Shown: positions 49,818-61,775, counted from the first letter of the stretch. The stretch is DNA of 64,000 nt from Myotis daubentonii (GCF_963259705.1 NC_081848.1:55610895-55674894); one strand, 5' to 3'. A program made the numbers and translations. Notes: a model not told the origin generated them from the letters alone.

Positions 49818-51150
49818 GGCCTGCGGGAGGCGGGGGGCTGGGCCTTGGGCTGGTCGGGCCACCTCCATCACCCCTGCTTTTAGTTTCCAGCTGGCCTGTG
49901 TGGGGGGGAGGGGACGCTTCAGGTGTGGAGAGCTGGTTCATGCCAAGCCTGGAATGAGCAGAGGCACAGAGAGTGACCAGAACAGGCCACACCTGCCCAT
50001 CCTGGCTCCCTCTCTAGGCTGCCCCTCCTCCACACTTGGGAAAGTGCCACAGCAGAGGGCTTGGGGACCTCTGTCTCTGGCTTGAGGCTGGAATGGGCCC
50101 TGGGTCAGGGCGGCAGCCCCTGCACACCCGTGACTCTGGCCACAGTGCTTTTGGTGGAGGGGGTGAGAGCTTTCCTAGGACACTGGGATCAGAGCTGGAC
50201 CCAAAACCAAGTGCAGGGTCAGGATGTGGGAGCCCATTCTCTTTCTTGGCCACGGAGAACCACAGACACTGTAAAAGGAAAGACAGCTTTAATTGCAACA
50301 CACAGCCTGCACAGAGCTGCCCAGAAGGAATTCCCAAAAGCAAAAAGGGCGGGTTCCTGGGTCTAGTCTCACCAATATCTGTGCGCTGAGACCCAGAGAC
50401 TGAGGAGCAGCTCAGTGACATTCAAGTCCCCTGAGTGCCCTGGTATCCTGTTATTGACATTGTGATTTGGGAAAGGTTTAGGAGAGCAGGCCCATGCCTA
50501 CTCCATACCACCCCCCCCCCGCCCCCATCCACCACAGCTGGCCTTCCTGGCATGTGGGCTGGCTCTTGTGGGTGGTGATGGGAGGGAATGGCTTCCTCAG
50601 CCAGGGCCCAGCACAGCCCACCCTCCAAGGGCCATAGTGTTCAAGGGGTACCTTCAGCTTGAAAGCAAGAGCAGCTCGGCTTTGCGGTGGCCATTTCTCT
50701 AAGGACACAGTGGCGTTGGTGTCTGGAGGGACTTCAGGTGGGTTTTGTGGTTCAGCTGGTTCTCAGCTCACTGCTTCCTGGGCCTGTTTAGCAGGAGAGC
50801 ACCTGTCAGTGGGAAATGCAAGCCCTGTGTGTGCCGCCCGATTATCTGAGCATCTTCAGACCCTTGTCTCTGAACCAGAGTGTCTCCCCAAAACCAGGGC
50901 CAGGGCCCCTTCCACACACATACACACACATCCACCACCAGGTCACTTGTGCTCCTGGATCCAAACAGCATGAACATGAGGCGGTTCTGGCCAGCACCGT
51001 CCTGTATATCTGGATGGGTGTGGTTGTCCTGTGCCCCCAGGGTTGGGTTAGGGTTCTGTGCCAGGGTGGTCCCCAGCTGTTCCTGCAGACTCTCTGCGCC
51101 TGCACCTGAATTCTGTTTATATATCCAATAAACCATGGGAAGACATCGAG
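49818..51150 (+). other. OTOG: Probable OTOG 3' UTR
   Basis: From the stop codon to about 20 bases after the first AATAAA on the + strand. No earlier AATAAA or ATTAAA is seen on this strand after the stop codon, so a UTR of about 1.3 kb is the simplest reading. There is a C-run at about 50511-50522. Confidence 0.5.
51127..51132 (+). terminator. OTOG: Candidate OTOG poly(A) signal AATAAA
   Basis: AATAAA in 'atatccaataaaccatgg'. A GT-rich stretch ('gggtgtcaggtgtgctttg') follows about 35 bases later, as expected for the CstF-binding downstream element. Confidence 0.6.
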
Positions 51151-51730
51151 CCTCTGAGCATCTCTGAGGGTGTCAGGTGTGCTTTGACTCTGAAGGGCTT
51201 TCAGCTGTGAAGATAAGACCCTATTTTATGGCCCCGGAGGTCACCCTGACTTCTGCCCCGCCCATGCCCAGCACCGTGCCCCCTCAAGACAGGTCCTCAG
51301 TTGGTATCTGTTGGTTGGAATTGGACCGATTCCTAGGAGGAGGGGTGGGTAGAAAAAAGAGGACATTGGGAGCTGGGGAGCTGGCACCCAGGTGAGGGGC
51401 CTGGGGAATGCTCCCAGCTCTGTGGGGCCAGGGCACATGCTTCTCACTTAGGATGTGAATGGCAGGTCCTGAGGGTAAGTTTCATGTCTCAATGTTTCTG
51501 TATCTATTTTCCCGTTGTCTCATAAAGCTCAGTAAGTTTTTGCAAGCACTGTTGACTGTGCTGGGGTTAGGGAGAATCCAGAGAATAGCCTCAAGACTCA
51601 AGGGGTATCTATAGCATCTCCCCAACCCTTGTGTCCTCCCCACTCTGTGTGTGACTTAAAGCTTAAGAAAACCCCAGAGGCCACACAGACTGGTAAGAAA
51701 TAGAAGCCCATGGTGGGAGGGTAGAGGGTA
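51151..51730. other. Intergenic, nothing recognised
   Basis: Unique-looking sequence after the putative OTOG cleavage site; no gene or named repeat. Confidence 0.35.
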
Positions 51731-51734
51731 AAGG

Positions 51735-51880
51735 GGTCAAATATACAGTGACGGGAGGCTAGACTTTGTGTGGTGGGCACACAGTGACATACACAAATGA
51801 TGTGTTATAGGGTTGTACACTTGAAACTTAGATAATGTTATTAACCAATGTCACCCAAATAAATTTATTTAAAAAAAAGA
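51735..51880 (+). mobile_element. L1 LINE 3' end, 5'-truncated
   Basis: 'gtgtggtgggcacacagtg', 'ttgtacacttgaaacttag' and 'accaatgtcacccaaataaa' followed by an A-rich tail are the 3' end of a bat L1. Only the last ~145 bp are present. Confidence 0.8.
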
Positions 51881-53880
51881 AAGGAAGAAACAGAAGCCAA
51901 GGTCCCAGCCACTCGGAGAGCTGGTATTGAGCTGGGCGCACTGGGCGGCTGCCTAGCCTGCAGCCCCCTGTGACGTATTTGCAAACACGAGGGGTTTTGA
52001 GCCCCAGAACCATCCCATTTTCCTTGCTTGGGGCTCAAGTTCCAGCCCCGATTTTCTGGGCTTAATCCTCTTCCTGTGGAAATCAATAAGGACATTGTGA
52101 TGGAATGATTCACGTTCAAGGTCAGGCCGGAGCAAATTGGAGGCGACATGCTGATTTTACTGCCCTCCCTGAGCAGAGAGCCAATCCCGCTCACAGACCC
52201 CTTAACCCTTTCCTCGCCACTCCCATCAACCGTGTCAGCACCTGCCCACCTTTAGCCTCCTCCCCAAGGGCTAGGTCCCCAAGGCCTGGTCACCCATGTG
52301 TGGCCCTGCCTTTCACATTTCCCCAAGGACACTCACACACTTGTCATAGTGGTTCGGGGAAGGCAGATGGCAGTCACAGATGGAATCAAACAGGAACGAC
52401 TTCAAGTTAAGATCAAACTTGTGCAAGTTCATTGGCCATATCTTGCCCCAGAAGCAGGAAGTTTTCCACTTCCAACCCTCTTTTCAAGGTTCTAGGCCCC
52501 CTCTTCCCTGCTTTCCTGGGTTGTCCCATTTGGGGAGATGGAGGAGAAGGGGAACCAAATTCCTCATTCTTTTTTTAATGGATAGCAAGTCAGATATTTT
52601 CTGTGGTTCAAATATGATAGTATATTTTTCCTTTCTAATGAGAGAGGGAGAGAGAGAGAGAGAGAAACAAATGTTCCTGCGTAGTTGGAACCTTTCATCC
52701 AAAACGATTCAGAGAACCTGGCTCCTCTGTCTTGGGAGTCTAGCATCACCAGCAAGAGCCTTCCAAAGCCGCCATGCTCATCTGCATCAGGCCAGCCCTG
52801 GGAGGAGTGCGGGGAACGTGCTCTGGAGGTTTGGGGGTGCCTGACTGAAAGTGGCTTGCTTTTATCACACTGGCCAGAACTCATGTGCGAGGCCACACCT
52901 AACTGCAAGGGAGGCTGGGAAATGTAGTCCAGCTCTGTGCCCAGGAAGAAGAGGAGATGCATCTGGGGGACAGTGTCTTCAGTGAGGAAGTGGAGAGAGT
53001 GCAGACAACTCCACGGAGTTTAGCTGAGAGGGCAGAGAGGGATAAGGCATGAGGTCCAGCAAAGGTTTGTTTGCTGGTTTGAAGAAGGCAGTGACTTGAC
53101 CATATGTCCTGGAAGGAGCCAGTGGAAAGAGAAGAAAGGTTTTGCTGGGAGAGAGATCAAGGGTCTCAGAGGGCCTGGGGCTGGGACAGTGATGGATAAA
53201 GGCACCTCTAGCTGGGCAGTCCCCAATGTCCATGTCCCCAGTGTCTAACACAGAGCACTGAAAAATGAGTAGGAACATGCCTTTAAACATGAAAGTGAGG
53301 AGTCCGGGCAGCAAAAAGTTAAAAGGTATATAGGGGTGGACAGCGCCAGGGAGCCAGGTTCCTCCCTCTAACCCCCCCCCCCCCCCCCACACTGTGGTGG
53401 TGCCAACTAATCCCCTGCAGCAGGCAGGAGGCCTGCACAGCTGTCTCTCCCACCCGGCCCTTTGCCCAGAGGTCCTGGCAGCCCAGGGAATTGAAGGAGG
53501 GGGATAAGGAGGGTACAGGATGGGTTCAACCGCTGCGACCTTGGAGAGAGCTGAGCCATTCTCTAGGCTTGCCACTCAGCCCCCACTTGCCATGAGGTCC
53601 CACCTCCCTGTGGGCCAGTGCCCCCCAGCCATCTGGACCCAAACCCCATCCCTGCTCCTCCCACACAGTCCATTCCTGCCTCTGCACCTTTACCTGGGGC
53701 CTTTGCCTCATCTGGAATGCCCTTCTCCTCCATATTCCTAGATAGTTCTTGCCTAACCTTCACACCAGCCTTAAAACCCCATCCCACAGGATTCCTCTCT
53801 TCGGCCCCTAGCCCCACCACACCCCTAGGTTCTGCTGTCTGGGGCCTCACTTGCTGGCCTGTGCCTGTGCTCTGCTCAGA
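51881..53880. other. Intergenic, no gene found
   Basis: Contains a (GA)n run at 52644-52662 and a C-run at about 53371-53390. No exon-like frames with splice sites and no recognised transposon. Confidence 0.4.
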
Positions 53881-53889
53881 GCAGGGGGA

Positions 53890-54020
53890 TGTAGGTTCAC
53901 TCATTCATTCATTCTTCACCTACATTTCCTTCACAACAGATGAGGAAGCTGGGGCCCAGAGAGGTTAGGCAGCTGGCAGCTGGAGAGTGGAGGAGTCAGG
54001 ATTTGAGCCCGTGCTTGTGT
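53890..54020 (-). mobile_element. MIR SINE fragment, antisense
   Basis: 'gatgaggaagctggggccc', 'gagaggttaggcagctgg' and 'gaggagtcaggatttgagcc' in antisense MIR order. Confidence 0.65.
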
Positions 54021-54550
54021 AGTGCCACAGCCCACACTCAGACTTCCCTTTCCAAGCAGGAGGGAGCATGGAGGGGTTTTGGGGGAGCCCATAGCTCATT
54101 CTCTAGGACCCTTCCTCCAGGAAGCCAGAGCGGGCAGTGAAAAGGGGTTTCTAGTCTCTCTTCAGCAATTACCAGTTAGAGGATGTTCAAGCGTCAGTCC
54201 TCTGTTGTGAGAAGGAGTGACAGGTTCTACATCCCAGGGTTGGCATGAGGGTCAAGTGAGATCATGGATGGCAACAGGCTGGACAACTGCAGAGGCTGTG
54301 GCCATGTGCGAGGCTGGCCGGCTGAGCCAGGAGATCCCAGGCCGGTTGTGCCCAGGGCAGGAGAAGAGCAGGAACAAAGCGCCCTACCCAGCCCTCGCCC
54401 ACCCTTCACCCAAGAGCTCTGGGGCTCACCGCTGAGCCTTTGCCTCTGCGACACCCCGGCCAACCGTGTTTCCTGCCTTGTTCTACCTGAACTAAATCGT
54501 CGTCTTTAGGCTGTTGGAGCTGGAGGAGGAGCAGGGCGCAGGGAAGGGGC
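54021..54550. other. Intergenic, nothing recognised
   Basis: No repeat family or gene recognised. Confidence 0.35.
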
Positions 54551-54559
54551 CTGGATTAC

Positions 54560-54720
54560 GGGGACAGGCTCTGTCTCTGAACAGCTGTGCGATTTCTTCT
54601 CCCCAAACCTCAGCTTCCTCGTCATTAAAATGGGAATGAGAATCTGGCCAGGTGATGGTGAGAATGCTTATAGATAAAGCTCCTGGCCTATACTAGGCAT
54701 TTGATGAATGGAGCTATTGT
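54560..54720 (+). mobile_element. MIR SINE, sense
   Basis: 'aacctcagcttcctcgtc', 'attaaaatgggaatgagaat' and 'gcatttgatgaatggagc' in MIR order. Confidence 0.75.
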
Positions 54721-56020
54721 TGCCACTATGGACAGAACCTTGGACATCATCTTCGTGGAACTCCACGTTTTCAGGAGCAAGACACTGATTCTAGAAAGAG
54801 GGTGACTCACCCAAGGTCTTACTGCAAAATGAGCAATGGTGGAGGCAGCACCAGACTCCAAACCCAGTGTTCCTTTCCTTGCCTCCTCCAGGGAGTCTTC
54901 CCTGAGCTCCAGCTCAGCCTGGGCCTTCCCCCTCTGACCTCACAGCCTCCGCTCTCTGAATCACCCACTGGGCCTTTGGAGACCTCTGTCTCCTTCTAAG
55001 ACAGGAAACTCGCCTAGAGAACCCACGCCTTTTGCTCTTGCCCTCGCTTCCCCAACAGTAACAATCTCCAGGCCAGGTCCTCTCCAAGGTGTTCGGACCC
55101 CTCTAGGGTCATTCCTGGGGCTTGGCTGAGCTGGATGACATTACCTCCCAGGATGGAGGGGAGAGAGAAGCAAGAGAGGGAAGGGTTAAGGGCTCAGCAG
55201 CTGGGGAGGGCAGCCTGCAGACGCCCAGCCCAGCACTGGGGAGGCCTGGGCCGTTCCATTCCTTTGCAGATCAGTTACACCCAGCTGTCTCCCTCCCCAC
55301 CTCAGTGCCCCTCGGATTAGGCGGGAAAGGATCCCCGGCCTGCAGCCTGCACACGGCCCGTGGGGAACAACGCCTGCAGCCCACGCCTCCACGACAGCTG
55401 CTGAGTGTCAGGCAAGAACATAGATCAGCAGGATCCTGGCAGAGGTGCCCCAGCCCAGGCCCTGCCCCCACCATGTGCAGGAGGGGCCCCCTGAGGGGAA
55501 AGGGGGTCTGTAAGGGATTTGGGAGGTACAGGGAAGGGACTGCTCCCAAAAATATCCCTTCTGCCCATATGTCACTATGCCTCCAATTCCACCATTAGAC
55601 ACCTCAGAAGCTTCAGGTCTTCCAAAGACACCCGTTAAAAACGACACTCCATGATATAGCTGGCGACCTTATGCACTGCTTGCGGGGAACGGCTTGGTAA
55701 AATGTATGAACATTTTATTTTACAACGAATACATGAAGTCGCTCAAAAATGTCCATTCCTTTGTCCATTAGTTTCCTGAGGACTTTAACTCAGAGAAGCA
55801 CTGAAGTTGCATCGTTTATAATGTGGGGGAAATGTTATGGAATATAGTTTCATGATTAAAAAAAAAACACTATTGCCACGAATATTCTTAAAATACTCAC
55901 ATGAAAAGCTACATGAAATATACAGGACAATTTTAAACTAGAAAATATCAGTACCTGTAATGAAAAGCATGGTATAGTTGCATCAGTAGGCCAAATAGAT
56001 GGAGTTTCTGGAAGCTATAC
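54721..56020. other. Intergenic, nothing recognised
   Basis: GC-rich to about 55550, then AT-rich ('gtccattcctttgtccattag' type words) leading into the AT repeat. The AT-rich half may be an old LINE fragment, but I cannot name it. Confidence 0.35.
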
Positions 56021-56025
56021 AGCAA

Positions 56026-56027
<2 letters not shown>

Positions 56028-56092
<65 letters not shown>
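56028..56092. repeat. (AT)n microsatellite, ~32 units
   Basis: Uninterrupted alternating A and T for about 65 bp. Such tracts can extrude as cruciforms and are highly variable in length. Confidence 0.96.
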
Positions 56093-56093
<1 letters not shown>

Positions 56094-56099
56094 TTGGAC

Positions 56100-56245
56100 A
56101 GGCTGCCTGAGGTCTAATCCTGGCTGCTTCCCTCACTAGCTCTGTGGCCTTGGCAAGTTACTGAGCATCTCTGAGCTTCAGTTTCCTCCACTGTAAACTA
56201 GAATAATAGTTACAATAGTTGTGAGAATTATGTGGGAAATTTCCT
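56100..56245 (+). mobile_element. MIR SINE, sense
   Basis: 'gaggtctaatcctggctgc', 'agctctgtggccttggcaag' and 'tcagtttcctccactgtaaa' in MIR order. Confidence 0.8.
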
Positions 56246-56391
56246 TGTGATCCCACCAGCAAAGGAACCAGCATCCACCTAGTGAGTGAATGGTTATGGT
56301 CTGTCTCCCACTCCCCCAGCCAACCACTAACACATCTGCTGATGAACCCCACACAGGACCAATTCTGATTAACCTAGACTTTTGTTATAAA

Positions 56392-56903
56392 CTAGAAGCC
56401 CAGTGCACAAAATTCGTGCACGGGTGCAGTCCCTAGGCCTGGCCGGTGATCAAAGCATGAGTGTCTGGTGTGGAAGCGCAGGTCCCAGCTGACCCCTGGG
56501 CCCTGGGCAGCACCTGGGTCCCCAGGCCTCCACACACCCCCCTCCACCTGAGTCATCAACCCCCGTCTGGCTCCCTCAGCACCTGGGAGCTGGGTGGCAG
56601 CCCTGCCCCCCCAACCGCTGCCACTGGTCACCATCTGTGGGATGATCCGCTGGGTGATTGGGCCCCGCTCACACCTGCCTTGGCCTGGCACCACCTGCTC
56701 ACCTACTCCACCATCCCACCACGATCCCGCTCTCATAGGGCTCATCGGGGCCAGCAGTGCCTCCACTGCCGCCCCCTGCCAGCACTGCATTGCCAATGCC
56801 CGTCATGTTCCGCGCCACCCCTGGTGGTCAGCACACATCATAGCGAGCAGTCAAACTCCTGGTCAAGGAGATAATTTGCATATTAGGCTTTTATTATATA
56901 GGA
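56392..56903 (-). mobile_element. Non-autonomous Helitron, 512 bp
   Basis: On the - strand it starts TCCTATATAATAAAAGCCTA and ends with 'gtgcacgaattttgtgcactg' (first 20 bases diagnostic), 'ggcttctag'. It is flanked by A (56391) and T (56904). GC-rich filler and no Rep/helicase. The Pro-rich frames in it are spurious. Confidence 0.9.
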
Positions 56904-59259
56904 TAGTATCAGCCAATTAAAACTCACTAGCTATTTGAAAATAATAGACAAAGCCAAAATGGTGTGTAAGTTGAGATGACAGTGGAAATTTTGCTCAGTG
57001 AAATACTATCAATTTAAGAAACAGGAAGGACATGAACAGTATTCTAATCGACATTCCCAGGATGATTCATGAAGATAATTCAGTGTCCATAAAACAGGAG
57101 AATTATATGTAAAAGCACAATCAGAAACCAAAAAAAAAAAAAAGAGTTTTTAGAAATTGAAAATGCACATGACCTCACAGCAGAGTAACCTGTGATTACA
57201 GACTTACCTACAACTATAAACAGCTAGAAAGTTGAACAAAATACATGCAATATGTGTTTTTAGACATTGGACAACAGGCAATGCAGGGCTGGGACCCCCA
57301 AGAGAAGGGAAACAAATGAAATGCGTCTTACTAGAAAACCTCCGCTTTCTATCTAGAAGCATTTGCTGGAACAAGGCACAGAGAGGAAGTAGCCCAGCAG
57401 TGCATGGTGGTCTCACTGAGCTGAAACGACAGAGATCAAATTCAGGAAGTCTGACAGACTGGAATTTGTGTGGCGGAGACCAGAGTGGAGGGAGCTGTGT
57501 AGAGAAAGGGCTCCAGAAATCTGCGTAGATTAAGTCTGTTGCTGAATACTAAAGAGCACAGTGTAGGGTAGAAATCCATAAGGCTGAGCAAAGAACGACT
57601 GGGTCGTTGGTAAGCTGAGCAAGACTTAGAGCTGCACAGGGCTGAGGGGCATTCAAGTTCTTACCAGCCAGAGTGGAGAGGCCTCACTGAACATCCAGGG
57701 CACTTCGTTGATCCTCTGGAAAGGATCACACCTTAGAAAGAGGACTAAATTAGACCTAGAGTAAATCTTACCCTTAACTGGCCCTAATTAAGTTTTGAAA
57801 CAAACCTCAAATTGACCATGCTGATATGTAAGTAACTTACCTATAAGGTATAACAAAGTCTAAATATTCTTTAGGAGAAAAAGTCCACTCCACAACATAA
57901 TAATAATGTACAAAGGTCAATAAAAAATTACTAGATATGCAAAGAAGCTGGAAAATGTGACTCACAGCAAGGAGGAAACTCAGTCAATAGAAAAAGACAT
58001 GGAAATTACAAAGGTGATATTAGCAGATAAGAACTCATAAATAACTATTACAAATATGCTCAAGAATGTAGAGGAAAAAATACAATCATGAGGAAAGAAA
58101 TGGAAGGTGTAAAAAAACAGAAAATGGAACTTCTAGAGATGAAAACCACAAACTTTAAATGAAAATGGGTTTAACAACAGATTAGAGACTTCAGAAGAAA
58201 AGATCAGTGAATTTGAAGACATAATAGAAATGATCCAAAATGAATTACAGACTGAAAGAAAGGCTGAAAAAAATAAACAGGACCTCAATGGCCTGTAAAA
58301 TAATATAAAGAGATCTCAAATCCATATAACGTAAGAACCAGAAGGAGAGAAGAAGGGAAAGAAAAATTATCTTAAGAAATAATGGCTGAATGTAGAATAT
58401 ATAGAGAACTCCTACAATTCAGTAACAAAGGAACAAACTACACAAATTTAAAAGGGGCAAAGGGCTTGAACAGACATTTCTCCAAAGAAGATAAACAAAT
58501 GGCAATAAGCACAAGAAAAGCTGCTCACACTGACCTAATGGACGCTTAAAGAAAACTACACTGGCCAACCCGAACACTCATTCTTTTCAAGTGCACATAA
58601 AACGCTCAAGAGAGAACATATTCTGGACTACTAAACAAACCTCGAGAAAATTGCTTAAAAATTTGAAATTATATAAAGTATGTTCTCTTACCAAACAGAA
58701 CTAAACTAGAATTTAATAATAATACAATAAAGATGTCTGGAAAAATCCACAAATAGTTGTAATTTAAACATGTATTTATAATTAACCCATCAGTCAAAGA
58801 GGAAGCTGTGAGAGAAATTAGAAGACATTTTGAATTGAATGAAATGAAAATACAACAAATTAAAACGAGTGGGGTGTAGCCAAAGTACTGTGCAGGTGGA
58901 TGTTACAGCATTAAATGTCTATGTTTTAAAAAAAGAAAAGCTATACACCAGTTTTATGTCTTCATCTTAAAAAACAGAAAAAAAAGAATAAACTAAATCC
59001 AAAGCAAGGAGAAGGGAGTAATACTAAAGATAAGAGGAGGAATCAATGAAATTAAAAAGGAAAAAAGTTATAGAGAAAAATCAATAAATTCAAAGCAGGT
59101 TCTTTGACATGATCAATAAAACTGATAAACTTCTAGACAGCCAGACTAAGATAAAGGAGAGATTATCTAAATTATCAATATCAGGAATAAGGGAGTTGAC
59201 ATTACTACAGATCTTACAAACACTAAAGCAGAATAAGATATGGTGAAAACATAATGCCA

Positions 59260-59468
59260 GGCCTGGCCGGTGTGCACAATGGTTTGAGCGTCGACACATG
59301 GACTGAGTTCATCGTGAGATTCTGGGTCAGGGCACATGCTGGCGTTGCCGGCTGGATTCCCAGTAGGGGGCATGAAGAAGATAGCCAATCAATGTTTCTC
59401 TCGCATCGATATTTCTATATTTCTATCCTCCCTTCCTCTCTCTCTAAAATTAATAAAAACATATTTAA
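59260..59468 (+). mobile_element. Ves SINE, sense, inside L1
   Basis: 'ggcctggccggtgtgcacaa' head, 'agattctgggtcagggcac' B-box region, 'cccagtagggggcatgaag' body and an A-rich end. 'aatgcca' repeats at both borders. It is younger than the L1. Confidence 0.9.
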
Positions 59469-60479
59469 TAAAAGACAGAATGCCAATAAATTTAATAACA
59501 CAAAAGAAATGGAAAAATTTCTTAAACACACAAACTATTAACTGTCACTCAAGAAGAAATAGATAATCTGAACAGCAATGTATCTGCTAAAGAAATTTAA
59601 TTAGTAAATTAAGACTTTCCAACAAAGAAAACCCCAGGACCAGATAGTTTCACTGGCAAATTCTGTTAAATATTAAGGAAGAAATAATACCAATTATATG
59701 CAAACTCTTTTAGGAAATTAAGGAGGAGGGACTAGTTCCCAACTCATTTTATGTGGCCAGCATTATGTGGCCTGATAGTGAAACCAGAAAAGAATCATAA
59801 AAATAACAAATGACAGACACAATATCCCTCATGAATATAGATACAAATATCCTGAAGAGAATATTAGAATATAAAAATCCAGCAATATAGAAAAAGACCA
59901 GTATATCATGACCAAGTGGAGCTTATCCCAAGTATGCAATTTTAGTTCAACATTTGAAAATAAGTGGAACAGAGAAAATCACTGTCAACAGAAGATAAAA
60001 AACCAAACAAACATAATATCTCAATAAATGCAGAAAAATCATCAGACAAAATTCAACATTTATTCATGATAAAAACTGTCAGCAAACTGAGAATAGAAGG
60101 AAATTTCCTTAATCTGGGAATGAATAAAGGGTAAAACATTCTACAAGCGTTACTATACACTTTTAGAATGAAATGATGAAAGACTAAATGCTTTCCCCTT
60201 AAATTTGAGAACAAAGGTAAGATATCTATCTGTTCTCACGACTTCTATCGACATTATACTGGAAGGTCTCCCCAGTGAAGTAAGGCAAGAAAAGGAATAC
60301 AGATTGGAGAGGAAAAAATAAAACTGCCCTATTTGCAGATGACATGGTTGTCTCTGTGGAACATAACAAAGAATCAACAAAGAAACAATAGAACTAATAA
60401 GTGAGTTTAGCAAGGTTGCAGGATACAAGGGCAACATATCACCAATAAAGGATTTGAAATTACAATTTAAAATAAGTTA

Positions 60480-60720
60480 TAGTGTCAGCTAAGGCTATCA
60501 TAACAAAAATACAATAGACTGGGTGGCTTAAATAATAGAAATTTATTTTCTTATGGTTCTAGAGGTCAGGGAGTCCAAGATCAAGGTGCAGGGTGATGTG
60601 ATTCTTAATTCTCCTGTGTTGTCACTAATATTTTGTCATGAGCAACCAGTGAAGGTTGATGGAGAAGAGCCTGCAAGAAGAGCCCTTATTTTTGCAGCAA
60701 TTTGTTTTAAAAACTTGCTT
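60480..60720. mobile_element. Interspersed-repeat insertion within L1 (family not settled)
   Basis: 'ctaaggctatcataacaaaa', 'gactgggtggcttaaataat' and 'ttatggttctagaggtcagg' form a familiar placental repeat block that is not normal L1 body sequence. I do not assign the family. Confidence 0.5.
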
Positions 60721-60872
60721 CATTAAGTAAGTCAGACAGAGAAGGACAAATACATATATAATCACAAGCTCATACACACAGAAAACGGATTGGTGGTTGG
60801 CAGGGGTGTGGGGTGGGAGAAATGGGTAAAGGGGGTCAAAAGGTACAAACTTTCAGTTTATAAAATAAATAA

Positions 60873-61012
60873 GGTCTACAGATTGGAGAGTAAAAAAACA
60901 AAACTGGCTCTACTTGCAAATGACATAGTTATCTCTGTGGAACATCCCAAAGAATCAACAAAGAAGTGATAATATTTCGCAGTTAGGTTGGGACCGTGTA
61001 AGTGGATTCCTG
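60873..61012 (+). repeat. Misplaced copy of an L1 RT segment inside the L1 3' UTR
   Basis: 'cagattggagag', 'gcaaatgacatagttatctc' and 'aaagaatcaacaaagaa' repeat the block at about 60303-60390. The copy sits between the two halves of the L1 3' UTR, 'aaaataaataagg' on the left and 'cctggggatgtaatgtac' on the right. Confidence 0.75.
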
Positions 61013-61252
61013 TCCCTGGGGATGTAATGTACAACATGGTAACTAGAGTTAATAATACTGGACTGCATATTTGAAAGTGGTTAAGAGCGTAGATCTTAAA
61101 TCTTCTCGCCACAAGAAAAAAAATTGTAACTACATGTGGTGAAGGATGTTAACTAGAATTATTATGGTGATTATTTTGCAATATGTAAAAATATTGAGTC
61201 ATGTGTTGTACACCTGAAACTAATATAATGTTATGTGTCAATTATACCTCAA

Positions 61253-61775
61253 TCCTATATAATAAAAGCCTAATATGCTAAGTGTCCAGTCGTCCAGTCG
61301 TCCATTCAACCAAACAAAGCATAATATGCTAATGATATGCTAAGGCTGCTCAACCACTCACTATGACGTGCACTGACCACCAGGGGGCAGATGCTCCAAC
61401 TGGTAGGTTAGCTTGCTGCTGGGGTCGGGCTGATTGGGACTGAGTGAGATGGGCCAGACATGCCCTGGAGCCTTTCTGCATCCCTCCCTGGCCCGATCGT
61501 GCACTGGTGTGGCCCCTGGGACTGGCCTGCACCCTCTCACAATCCGGGAACCCTCGGGGGATGTCAGAGAGCCGGTTTTGGCTCAATCCCACTTAATGCA
61601 GGAGCTGCCCCTTGGTGGTCAGTGTGCTCCCACAGGGGAAGCGACAGTAAGCCAGAAGCCAGGCTCATAGCAGGCCTAAGCCATCAGTCAGACATCCCTT
61701 GAGGGCTCCCAGACTGTGGAGGGCACAGGCTGGACTGAGGGACCACCCCTCCCTCCCTCCGCAGTGCACTGGTAA
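61253..61775 (+). mobile_element. Helitron with decayed 3' end
   Basis: Starts TCCTATATAATAAAAGCCTA after an A and carries the typical repeated 'gtcgtccagtcgtcc', 'atatgctaatgatatgc' and 'cactgaccaccagggggcag' blocks. The 3' terminus is degenerate: 'gcagtgcactgg' is left of the usual hairpin and no CTAG follows. The right boundary is approximate. Confidence 0.85.

Larger units (their letters stand above)
56905..61252 (+). mobile_element. Old L1 LINE, sense, internally scrambled
   Basis: ORF1-region-like sequence is at about 58080-58380. An ORF2 C-terminal-type block ('catttctccaaagaagataa') follows at about 58470, ahead of endonuclease and RT-type blocks at 58600-60440, and the 3' UTR is at 60739-61250. 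The RT active-site segment reads as an F-A-D-D codon string at about 60337-60348. All frames are broken by stops. The block order is not that of one intact L1, so several truncated or rearranged insertions are merged here. A Ves SINE (59260-59468) interrupts it. Confidence 0.8.

Noticed and set aside
6296..49817. OTOGL or a gel-forming mucin instead of OTOG
   Set aside because: OTOGL lacks the long Pro/Thr/Ser exon. Mucins have exact tandem repeats and no AbfB domain. Order and motifs fit otogelin.
56461..56920. Pro/His-rich frames of 108-137 residues
   Set aside because: They lie wholly inside the Helitron at 56392-56903 and have no Helitron protein similarity.
58080..60440. Possible active L1 reverse transcriptase
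   Set aside because: Stop codons and shifts occur throughout and the blocks are out of order; no frame near the length of ORF2 exists.
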